A stretch of DNA of 64,000 nucleotides from Hawksworthiomyces lignivorus (taxonomy: Eukaryota > Ascomycota > Sordariomycetes > Ophiostomatales > Ophiostomataceae). The DNA is taken from NCBI GenBank assembly GCA_002917075.1, contig NTMA01000030.1:1-64000 (forward strand), in the 5' to 3' direction. Shown here in pieces: positions 14,385-23,319 of this stretch. The first letter of the stretch is position 1; every line of letters begins with the position of its first letter. The translations under genes and the position numbers were made by a program. Under the pieces are notes generated by a model. The model was not told the origin of the DNA. It ran no database searches and worked only from the letters and a program-made list of their open reading frames with translations.

Positions 14385-14389
14385 ATTAC

Positions 14390-15275
14390 GTAAACGAAAA
14401 AGTATACAAGATCGAGAAAATTATTATATATCGACCAAAGTCAACAATTCGAGAAGAAGAATATAAATATAAATATAAATACTTAATCAAATGAAAAGAC
14501 TATAACGCAAAATACAATATTTGAAAACCATAAATTATTTTATTAAAGACTTAAAAACTTTAAGAGTTTTTAAAAAAATATTAAAAACATTTCTAAAAAT
14601 GAAACTTTAATCGAAATCGATATTAATAATCTTTGTTATTATTCACGTCTCTTTTATAATTTGTATTACAATTTGTTCTTTCTCACATCAACGTTTTTCA
14701 TCTTTTACATTTATCTCGACGTATATTTCGTTTAACATTTTACGACGTTTCGTTTCGAACAAACGACGTTGTTTTCGAAGACGGATTACGTGGACGAAAA
14801 TCTCAACTACGTAATGATAAACTTTCTCTAAAGTCAATTCTACGATTTCGATTATATCATTCAACTTTTAAAACTCAAAGAATTATCGTTCAACTAACAA
14901 CGATTAATAAATCGAAATAGAAAAAGACGATCAAAAACAAAAGTATTATTAAAATTTATCACGATTTTTTTCTCATCACATTTGACATTTACACAAACAC
15001 AAACAATATAACATTTCGTTTTGAAAGTCAATATAATCGACCAAATATAATCTTTTGACAAACGAATACAACAAAAACAAGACATATTTTCGAAATCTAA
15101 ATTTTCGAGTTTTGAAATTATTTTTCGACGTTGAACAAAGTTATCAACGATCCATTTCGTAATACAACCAAACATATTAAAAAAAGAAAAATGTTTTATA
15201 AAACAAATTCAAACAAAAAAGAACAAAAACGACCTTTTATTGTTTTTGGAACGAAAACCTAAAGAAAGAAGATTA
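14390..15275 (+). pseudogene. Element A, chromodomain remnant and 3' region
   Basis: Continues the A polyprotein after the B insertion. From about 14399 to 14560 the + frame reads VYKIEKIIIYRP ... YKYLIK-stop-KDYN, matching the chromodomain pattern in which YLVKWKGY is the signature and the Trp is now a stop. After that, about 700 bp of AT-rich sequence has no recognisable domain. A purine tract (about 15261-15271) precedes the 3' LTR. Open stretches on the other strand here (14894-15175) are accidental. Confidence 0.75.
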
Positions 15276-15780
15276 TATTACGAAATAGAACGAAAGGACC
15301 TAAATTGAGACCTTAAAAGAAAAACGATAAAGTGTAACAAAATAAGTGTACTAATATATTGATAAGAATAACACTATAAAAGACTAATATCAATAATGTA
15401 TTAAAATAAACAAATATATCACATAGACTTAGATATTAGTAGGAATATTATACTAAGAGGATTACGTAACTAAACTTTATACGAAAGATAAAGTTTAGGT
15501 ATAAAGTAAAAATGAACTTCATACGAGATATGAAGTTCAGGTATGAAGTACGAATAAAGTTGTACATTTATATAACTATACATTCCCTACCTAGATAGTT
15601 TAGATAGTTTACGATAACGATCCAGTCGTCACCGTTTGTCTGAATCTTGAGACTTACACAAAACACTTTTTTACCATTTAGTGTCTTCATTGTATATATT
15701 GATACACTACACAGTTCTTACTTAGAACATAAACGTTAGACTTGATCACTTTATACATTGTTTATTGTAGTTTTGTAACA
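15276..15780 (+). repeat. 3' LTR of element A
   Basis: 505 bp, partner of 1027-1531, followed by the target copy TTTAG (15781-15785). The half facing the element interior (to about 15520) is strongly G to A and C to T changed, while the outer half is well preserved. Confidence 0.92.
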
Positions 15781-15785
15781 TTTAG

Positions 15786-16591
15786 TTTCTACATTTCTCC
15801 AACTAATTAACGATATAAATTCGTAACTATCTTACCGATCGTATCACGAAACTAACGTTCGACGACAAAACTTTTTCGACACGACCGATCACCGTCGAAG
15901 TATTTTAAAATTCTCTTTTATCGTCGATTTTATTCATTTTTTTTATTACGTCGTCATTTAAAAAGTTAAAAAGAATATTCGGAATCATTATAATAGACTT
16001 CATCGACGACATTAATACATTAATCACGATTAAAATAATACGATTATGTTATAATCGTTTTCGGTTAATGTAAGATGTCGTTATATAATGAATATAGGTT
16101 CGAGACGTAATCTTTATATCGACGAAAAACGAACTTTTTCACTTTTGTCGAATAAGACAAACTTTTATCGAAGTCTTCCGACTAAACGTCGACATCGTCT
16201 TATAATCATTTACAAAGATTCGATTTCTCGACATTTGGTTCGATAGAAAATTAATCTTCGTCGTACATTATAAATAAATCATTAAAAAGTTGAAAACATA
16301 AAGTCTGATCCTTACGAGATTCATAAACAAAACGTGAAATTGTATCTTTTCTTAAATATATACCGTCTTTACGACAATCATTCGGAGTTTGATCGTCTTT
16401 AATGTGTTAATGTATTACACTTTTACGTTAAAGAACGAAACGGTTAAAAAATTAATTTAAAAATTTAATAAAAGATATAATAATTATTTTTATATCATTA
16501 TTAACGTATTTAACTTTATATCGTTCTTTTTATTATATATAAAAATAAAGTTTACGTAATTAAATTTATACTTCAATTAACGATAAATTAC
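15786..16591. other. AT-rich RIP-degraded interior of the TIR element, right part
   Basis: About 800 bp, very AT-rich with residual CGA/ACG words. Read in all frames on both strands: only short broken stretches, and I could not match any to a transposase. Presumably the rest of the TIR element's coding region. Confidence 0.5.
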
Positions 16592-17074
16592 TGTTGAGCT
16601 ACAACACCTCACCGCACTGTAGAACAACAGGTCACAACAGAGTAAACACTAATTGACTGGGGCCTTATGGGGCATGTAGGGCCTGTAAGGCCCTATAATA
16701 TAGTCTAATTTGACACCAAACTTTTAAATTCAATAACTAACCAACCAGTATAACTATAGGGACCAATGTGGGACTGTTGAGAAGAGAATTTTCTACTTCT
16801 CACAGTCCCATCGTCGTCTTGGTACTCAGAGCTTTGGAAAAGGCCAGGGTGCTCACGAAATGATTTTTCCGCAAAACTATTTTAGTATGGGAAAAATCAA
16901 AAATCGACTCACCACTATGACAATACCCCCTGTCAGCCCAACGGTCTACACCAAAGCACCGTCGAGGGTAGGCAGTCGTCGAGGATAGGCAGCCGTCGAG
17001 GGTAGACAGTCCTTCCAACTACTCTATACTATTTTAGGTCATAACTAGGCTAGATTCTAACCTACTAACTAGTA
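16592..17074 (-). repeat. Right 483-bp terminal inverted repeat
   Basis: Reverse complement of 1-483, with transitions only. It carries the same triple 17-bp repeat. It ends ...CCTACTAACTAGTA; the final TA may be the target duplication. Confidence 0.9.
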
Positions 17075-17339
17075 AGTTATATCTTCCTGCTCAGAAAAAT
17101 TCAACCTATATAACAGTGATGCTTATGTAAGCAGTAGGTCCAAGAATCCATCGTAACAATACAGTATCCGGTTTAACAATTACATTTTTGAATCGAATAA
17201 ATTATCGAACTTAATTCCGAATTATAAATCGTATCATTACGATCATATTCGACGATCGTCGACGTTGTATTATAATAAAGTCTTACGTTAAATATAATAA
17301 TATCTTAGTCTTTTGGAATAAAGAACGTATATTAATCTA
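17075..17339. other. AT-rich RIP-affected spacer, possibly the 5' part of the LINE fragment
   Basis: AT content falls gradually to the right. No domain can be read. It may be the more damaged upstream part of the LINE fragment that follows. Confidence 0.4.
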
Positions 17340-17825
17340 ATGATAAAAACAATAACATCGTTTTACCGAACTTCGACAAAAACTTATCAATCAATCTCCT
17401 TGATGGACCGACAGAAATGTAACCAAAATCTACCGACATTTCACCAAAACCGAAAACAATCTTTTGACATAAGTACGTACGAACCACATCGGCTTGACGA
17501 CATACCTCCACCATATACACAAAAACCAAAACTCTTCTTTATACACCTACGACGCGGAGGAGACCCCGAAACACGTAATACTACACTGCCCCGATACGGC
17601 AGAGAAACCTCCGGTATGGCCCCAAACTCCGACTGACCTGAATCACCGCCTGAACGCGGGAGGGCCGACGGCCCGTCCCATACTACGGTGGCTCAAACGG
17701 AGCGGGCGCATACCAACGTACAACTTGGCAGGCCAACTCGAGGAGGATACGCCACAGACGTAGCCCTACTCACCACTACTGTAATCTCCTTTGTTTAACC
17801 ACTACTACTACTACTACTACTCAGA
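17340..17825 (+). pseudogene. 3' end of a Tad-like non-LTR retrotransposon (LINE)
   Basis: From about 17540 to 17763 the + frame reads ...YDAEETPKHVILHCP... and ends with RWLKRSGRIPTYNLAGQLEE before a stop. This is the C-terminal cysteine/histidine motif and tail of fungal Tad-clade LINE ORF2 proteins (C-x-C ... H-x4-C followed by a RWLL.TGRI-like tail). The first two Cys of the motif have become Tyr, again the RIP change. The sequence upstream is frameshifted and AT-rich. 5' truncation is normal for LINEs. An (ACT)n run follows at 17801 and may be the element's 3' tail. Confidence 0.6.
17801..17821. repeat. (ACT)7 microsatellite
   Basis: Seven perfect ACT units directly downstream of the LINE C-terminus; short tandem tails are common at LINE 3' ends. 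Confidence 0.9.
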
Positions 17826-18992
17826 CTGTCTCATTTTGTACAATAATATCTTCACTTAATTAGGCGGTGGTTTCTGCCCCAGAGGGTTCCACCTAGATTA
17901 GACGTAAATAGTCAGGATTGGCTAATAAATACGATTAAACTCTAACCAAGACACCACACAACAAGAGGGACAAGCGCTTGACACTCTGACCTCCGAAGTG
18001 TACGCTTTCTTGACTGCAGAAGGGGCCGAAACGTCTTCCTTTACTCTGTAGGAACCCTAATAGTTTTGCAAAACTGAGGCAGCCGTGTGGCCAGGTCAGC
18101 CTCATGATTTGTTGTTTTACTAAATTCGCCTCTAATAGACTTTGAAATGACATGAACTTGCATATTTTGGTCTGATCAGGAGGCTCCACTTTTTTTCTGT
18201 ATTCTAAGATTGTATGGCTGTTACCTTTCTAATTTTGCACAAAAGTGTGCGCTCCTTCGTCCGTATTTATCTTCAGATTCTAGAGCCGCGTGGCAGTGCA
18301 CAACAGCAAGGCAACAAATCTTCACGTGCTCTCTGGCCCCCACAACTGCCTACATAACAGCCTTGTTTGCTGCAACTCAGTGCTCTGTTATTAAACAAGC
18401 CACTGATTTTCGATATTTCGGTGCCGTGGCTTGTACGGCCAGCATTTGATGCGGTTCGTACGGCGTTTCTGTTTTTTTGAGCACTGGGCTACAGCATGTG
18501 GCGGTGTGTACTTTGGCGGGAGGGTCTGTTTGAGATATGTGCTATTTGTTACTACATTACAAAACGGCTACATTTACCTCAGCCTTCTACGGCACCACTT
18601 CTAAAACGTGCCCTTAAATTGTCCCCCATGCTATTTGCCCTCTTTCTGATGCCTCTCCACGTACCCTTCTTCTTTGAATCGCTCTCCGCAGTTATCGTTG
18701 GTGCCGCAAGTGGGAGAGGTTTGTTCGATCCGTTTCCAGCGGTGACGTGATGAGGATCTTGATCGCCAAGACGGGCAGTGGTGAGTATGCTCTGAGTCTC
18801 CAGCAAGGCTGTGATCATATCCCTAGATGAGCCGGGAACCTCCTGCTCAGCGACTTTCTCATAAGAAGGAAGTGTTTGCGTCTTTTGAGTAGGAATCTAG
18901 GCGTCTCGAGCAAGCCAGAGGGCTAAGGTCAACTTTTCGTGTGACAGCGAAGGGGGCCCAGGACGCTGGTGCTTAGGAGAGGAAGGTGTGCC
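17826..18992. other. Intergenic, nothing recognised
   Basis: Normal base composition returns here. Several open stretches of 60-85 codons exist on both strands, but none has a family motif or a supporting splice pattern. The last part is the 3' flank of the HNH-domain gene. Confidence 0.5.
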
Positions 18993-20507
18993 CTAATCAC
19001 TTTCGTTCTCCGGTTCCTGTTCCTCAGGGAGATGCGGCAAGGAGATACCCACTTCCTGGGCCCGCTTAATAAAATCCCTGATGAAAGCATTGCCCCAGCG
19101 ATCTGCTCCCACAACATCTAGGACACCAGCATCGACAGCGGCCTCCAGAAGAGATTTCCATTCAGGAGGCACGCCCACAGAAAAGGGCGTGGGGCCCAAG
19201 TCGTCTGGGGGATCATCACTGAAGATGATCTTAAGTGCGCCGGCGGCTCGTATGCCCGCGAGCATCTTGTGAACGCCGTACTGGATCTCCAAAAGGCGTA
19301 GACTAGGAAGCGGGCGTTCATCGGGATCTGCTGTGACAATCTCATACACATCGCCGTGTTCAACAGCCGGATACTTGCGGCCATTCCCGCGGCGAAAGTC
19401 TGCGATGCTGCCACATCCGTCATGATCCCAGTTTCCAGAAGCGAGACCTCCTTCAGTGTCCAGGTCCTTTAGCCAGACCATCTGGATGTATATCCTGTGC
19501 TGGGGATCTTCTGGATCTTCGATGGGCCGGATCGCAAAGGCGTAGCGATCCCAGAGGGCATGCGCATCAGGGCAAAGAGGAAGAATATTTGTTACCTCCC
19601 GCCCTTTCACTACCAGTTCGTCGATAGCTGGTAGAGGCCAGAAGTATGCAAGCATCTCCCAGAAACCAGAGGCCTTTCCTTTTTTAAGAGCTCTCACGGG
19701 CACAATATGTGCTCCCTGAGGTTTGATAAGGCCAGAGAGAACACAGCGTTCCTTATACCAGCGTGGTACGTCATGTTGGGCCTTGATATCTGCAGCGGGG
19801 CGCTTCTTGGTGTTTGCAGCAGACTTCTTGCCACCACCCTGATCTAGTCGCTTCTTTGCTTTGCCCTTGTCTCCTTGCTCCTCTTCCTCTTCTGGTCCAG
19901 TGCTCTTGTTTGCCACTGTGGGCACCTCTGCCGCTTCTGCTTTTAGACCATCGTTTTCGACAAAATCCCAAGCTTCAATGAGACTCGAAATACTGTCGAT
20001 ATGAAGAACAGACGCTTCGTGGAAATGCTTCTCGAGAGTCCGTGGATTTTCTGAGTCTCCACGAAATCTTTTCCGAGAAAGGTAAACTAGTTTCGAAGAT
20101 GGATCCAATGCAACAGTCAATAAAGCCAAGAGGTCCCTCTTCTGTAAAGCGCGCTTGGGTTTTGCATCATCCTCAACGCAGTCGACATCGGGATCCTCAA
20201 CATATTCGGCGTCGGGATTTCCTTGTAGAGAGTTGAGTTTCTTTCTCAAGAATTTGATGAATCCTTGCGTCAACTCTTCGTCTGTTTTGGGGAGAGAAGC
20301 AGCATCTGAAGACTGCGGCTCGACAATCGCTGTGTTTCTGTCGGCCAAAAGGAGAGTTTCCGGTGAGGAAAGGGAAGGGGAAGTATGGGAGGGTTCGGCG
20401 CCGCTGCACACTGGTGATGAAGGGTCCCAGAATATCGACTTGTTGCCAATGAATTTGACTTCAATTGGCACGGTTTCTGTTCCTATGGACTTCCGTTTCG
20501 GGGCCAT
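18993..20507 (-). CDS. HNH endonuclease-domain protein (fungal HNH_2 type)
   Basis: Single exon, 504 aa, starting at the ATG complementary to 20505-20507. The C-terminal half holds an HNH_2-type domain at about residues 253-330: RCVLSG, then GAHIVPV (His267 as the first H), NILPLCPDAHALWDRYAFAI (Asn307, His316). The N-terminal 250 residues are acidic/basic low-complexity sequence with an EEEEE stretch and a Lys-rich run (about 204-240) that looks like a nuclear localisation signal. Proteins of this type are numerous and fast-evolving in filamentous ascomycetes and mostly uncharacterised. The domain suggests metal-dependent nucleic-acid binding or cleavage, but no activity can be claimed. It is the first intact gene beside the RIP-damaged block. 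Confidence 0.75.
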   Translation of the reverse strand: MAPKRKSIGTETVPIEVKFIGNKSIFWDPSSPVCSGAEPSHTSPSLSSPETLLLADRNTAIVEPQSSDAASLPKTDEELTQGFIKFLRKKLNSLQGNPDAEYVEDPDVDCVEDDAKPKRALQKRDLLALLTVALDPSSKLVYLSRKRFRGDSENPRTLEKHFHEASVLHIDSISSLIEAWDFVENDGLKAEAAEVPTVANKSTGPEEEEEQGDKGKAKKRLDQGGGKKSAANTKKRPAADIKAQHDVPRWYKERCVLSGLIKPQGAHIVPVRALKKGKASGFWEMLAYFWPLPAIDELVVKGREVTNILPLCPDAHALWDRYAFAIRPIEDPEDPQHRIYIQMVWLKDLDTEGGLASGNWDHDGCGSIADFRRGNGRKYPAVEHGDVYEIVTADPDERPLPSLRLLEIQYGVHKMLAGIRAAGALKIIFSDDPPDDLGPTPFSVGVPPEWKSLLEAAVDAGVLDVVGADRWGNAFIRDFIKRAQEVGISLPHLPEEQEPENESD

Positions 20508-20639
20508 GGTGAACGATACTAATAGGGCAAGTCAGACGCTAAAATTGAAGAAGGGAATGGAGAGGAGGGAGGGGGGGGGGCTAAGAGATGGTACTGACCT
20601 GTGTACGGAGTACGGAAAGCAAGCCGGTAGATCCAGGTG

Positions 20640-21050
20640 GAACTGACCTCAGAAGAGTGCCAGTGAACAAGACAGATCCTATTTGAACAGTTAGTTTTTT
20701 GCCAGACTAAGACAGAAACTGCTAGAAGCAACCAGACCTTTATGAAAGGAAGAAAGGGAGAGTACCAGCCTCCGAAGAGTGCTGGCGGCGAGGTCTTGGC
20801 AAATACCGGCCTCCGAAGAGTGCCAGCGAGACAGATCCTATCGCATCAGTTAGAAGTCTTTTTAGCAAAGAAAGGCGCTGTAGGGAAGACGTACCTCGTT
20901 GAAAAAAAAAAGAGAGTACCAGCCTCCGAAGAGTGCTGGCGGCGAGGTCTTGGCAAATACCGGCCTCCGAAGAGTACCAGCGGGACAGATCCTATGGTAC
21001 AAGTTAGTCTGCATTTAATAGAAAGAGAGGGCAATAGACGACAAACCTCG
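20640..21050. repeat. 154-bp tandem minisatellite, three diverged copies
   Basis: The segment starting AGTACCAGCCTCCGAAGAGT at 20761 recurs at 20915, an offset of 154 bp. A more diverged copy precedes it at about 20643-20745 (CTCAGAAGAGTGCCAG ... CAGATCCTAT). Each unit itself contains two copies of CCTCCGAAGAGT about 50 bp apart. It lies just upstream of the HNH gene start. Confidence 0.85.
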
Positions 21051-22305
21051 TAGAGCAAATAGAATAGCCAGCATATACTGGCGGTGCGGTCCAAACAAAT
21101 GCAGGCTTCCAGGACAACAATTGGTTGCCTTCTAGTCGAGGAAAGTATAAGAGAAGGCAGACCAGAGACAAACGTCCGCTGGTGCTAAGAGGTCCGCTAA
21201 AGATGGGCGGGTATGCAGCAGGTGGTATGCAGAAGGCAGGCGAAGTGGATACGAGCTTGAAGCACAAGAAGAGAGAGTTGCACTGCTCTCAAATTAAGCT
21301 GAACAGGTAGTTTTTATTCGTCGACATTTTAGTGGGTCTTTAATGTGCATGCGCCTGAAGGTTCCCTAGTAGAAATTAGGGCTATTATTAGGGTACTTCC
21401 GTGTAGGCTCTGCAACGAAATAGCACGAGTAGCCATGCGGCCCAGTCTATTGCTTCAAAAAAAAAAAAAAAATTGCTGCACGGGCCAGATCATACGTTGG
21501 CCGTACAGGTTACAGAACAAGGTGTCTCAAGGTCAGTGGTCCACCTAATAACAGAAACTGAGTTGTAACAGGTACGTGGTGTGCAGGGAAAGTAAATATT
21601 ATTTTGTTACCTGTTTTTTTAGTACAAGTTGCTAGAACCATCAGCATTTTTCTGGATACTTCTGCTGCGATAAGTGACAACCGCAATTAGCATTTTTTAC
21701 CCTTGTATACCAAGTACCCATCGCTCTGCTTACCCTATTTAAACTTACAGTTCCGTCTGGACTCCCATGACAGATCATTCTGGCCGCCGTTTCGTTTCCT
21801 GGTGCTTCTTGGCATGTTGCAACGGCAAGCCACCATCCAATGAGGGGACCGCTCCGCACGAACTTGTCGCTCAAATGGTGTCTATCGCGAGACCTGAGGT
21901 TAAAAAAAGAAGTAGTGCTAGGAAATGCATTTGTGTAGCTGGCCTTGACCTGAGAAATCCTTCTCTGCTAGCAGAGAGAAAACGGTATGGCCGATTGGCC
22001 GTGTCCCAACACCAATAGGCCTTCACCTCCTCCCACCATTGTTCAGACTCTCTTCTGCGGGAAGACCTCCAGGGCTGTGCAGTCCTTCACAGCACAGGGC
22101 TGTTGCCTGCTAAATCAGCTGTGGTTCATTGGCCAGGCTGAGTGTAGATGGTCCGACAACTTGCATGCTCCTTTTATCCCTTTTCCTTACTTGGTCCTCC
22201 CTCTCTTAAAAGCAGATGCAAGCCCCCGTTTTTGGCTTGAATTCGCGGGCAATTTTCCCCTAATGCTCTGCAACCAAAGTCCAAAAGTATTTCTTGTGAA
22301 CCAAT
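21051..22305. other. Intergenic, nothing recognised
   Basis: No gene supported. A 16-base A run lies at about 21457-21472. Short open stretches on both strands lack motifs. Confidence 0.5.
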
Positions 22306-22853
22306 ATGGCGACAGAGGCTGACAAGGAGTCTCTTATGCAGCTGTGTAGCAAGGCTACGCAGCTTGGCATCTTAACGCGCATGATCGAGTTTCTGAATGG
22401 AGTGAAACAACAGCCTCGGGGCTTTTGAGACCTCGGCCATGAATTCCTCGACATCTGTCATATCTTGACCTCCATCGAGGCGGGACTCTCCAAGTTCTTC
22501 ATGAAAGAGTTTGTGGTTGTAACGACAATGTTATAAGACTAGTTGCCATTATGGTTACGCGCAGTGCCGGTTTGTATGACGTTAGATCCTCAAAACGCAT
22601 ATTTGTAAATCGCGATATAGTTGCCAATTGAGCCATTGAGAGCGAGGTGGGCAGACTCCTCGACTCTATCTAGCCATCAAGACAACTCTCCAGCTTACAA
22701 CAACTCTAAAAGGACTAGATAGCTTGATCAGTTGTCTGCATATCCCTCTTCACATCAGAAGGAGCGCTGAAGGGCCTCCTTTATTGCGTTGCTGGGCGGA
22801 GTGAAGTAAGCATGCAGGAGGCTCTCCTCAAGTACGGTACGCACTCAATATAG
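22306..22853 (+). pseudogene. Decayed fragment of a protein-coding gene, family unknown
   Basis: From ATG 22306 the frame reads MATEADKESLMQLCSKATQL... and meets a TGA at 22426. It then continues in the same frame with DLGHEFLDICHILTSIEAGL, and meets further stops (TAA near 22530 and others). Codon-like composition and the helical EFLDIC...SIEAGL segment suggest a real former protein, resembling N-terminal regions seen in some large fungal proteins; I cannot name the family. The fragment runs to about 22800, just before the LTR at 22854. Confidence 0.4.
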
Positions 22854-23234
22854 TGTTACGATTCAGGCCTAGGACGGTCCGAAACAAAAGATTTAGGAAT
22901 GCGGAGAACTACGGCAGGAAGACATACACTAAAGAATGACAATCACTTATACATGCATGGGGTATACAACAAACCGCACGTGGGAACGATGTTTATGATT
23001 TGAGGTTGAATGAAGCATTGTGCCTATATTACTTAGATAGCACCCATAGTTTCCGGTAACGAGCAGTCGTTATCAATTGTCTAAAGACTACAATCAACTA
23101 CCATTGTACTCTAGTGCCTTCATTGCATACATCGCTACTCAATGATACACTACCCCAAGATCTTACAGAACATAAACTCCCTAAGACTGGTCACCATAGC
23201 AGAGTCCTCTGCATCCCTAGAGTGCTTTGTAACA
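22854..23234 (+). mobile_element. Probable solo LTR related to the LTR of element A
   Basis: 381 bp beginning TGTTACG and ending TTTGTAACA, the same termini as the element A LTR. The 3' half shares recognisable blocks with it (CGGTAACGA..CAGTCGTTA; GCCTTCATTG; AGAACATAAAC). It is not RIP-damaged. The flanking pentamers (TATAG and CCGGA) do not match, so the target duplication has been lost or the boundaries are slightly off. It ends 85 bp from the stop codon of the permease gene, which is read towards it. Confidence 0.55.
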
Positions 23235-23319
23235 CCGGAAAATGTACAACGGTTTATGTGGTAGCCTTTATATAAAGATGCGACTGTACCAGAACTATCT
23301 GAAAGATAGGATACTCGAA

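Larger units (their letters stand above)
1027..15780 (+). mobile_element. Ty3/gypsy chromodomain LTR retrotransposon A (interrupted)
   Basis: Bounded by two 505-bp direct LTRs (1027-1531 and 15276-15780) that begin T(G/A)TTACG and end TTGTAACA. The 5-bp target duplication TTTAG flanks both sides (1022-1026 and 15781-15785). Element B (6924-14389 with its target copies) sits inside; without it A is about 7.3 kb, a normal length for the family. The order zinc knuckle, reverse transcriptase, RNase H, integrase, chromodomain identifies Ty3/gypsy (chromovirus). Every coding part is broken by many stops, mostly TAA and TGA, and amino-acid changes fit C to T damage, so the element is dead. Confidence 0.9.
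1..17074. mobile_element. Composite nested transposon stack bounded by long inverted repeats
   Basis: Outermost unit of the block. The first 483 bases of the window and 16592-17074 are inverted copies of each other. Removing the LTR element with its duplicated target (1027-15785) and the solo LTR with its duplicated target (703-990) leaves a host element of about 2.0 kb. The ends read TA-CTAGTTAG... and ...CTAACTAG-TA, which would fit a TA target duplication as in Tc1/mariner-type DNA elements. The base before position 1 is not visible, so this is inference. No transposase can be read in the AT-rich remains between the repeats. Nearly all differences between repeat copies in the block are C/T or G/A transitions, the footprint of RIP. 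Confidence 0.75.

Noticed and set aside
14894..15175. 93-codon open frame on the - strand
   Set aside because: AT-rich RIP-damaged tail of element A; antisense to the element and without motifs.
20640..21050. CRISPR-like spaced repeat
   Set aside because: Units of 154 bp are diverged tandem copies in a eukaryotic genome, without uniform repeats and unique spacers.
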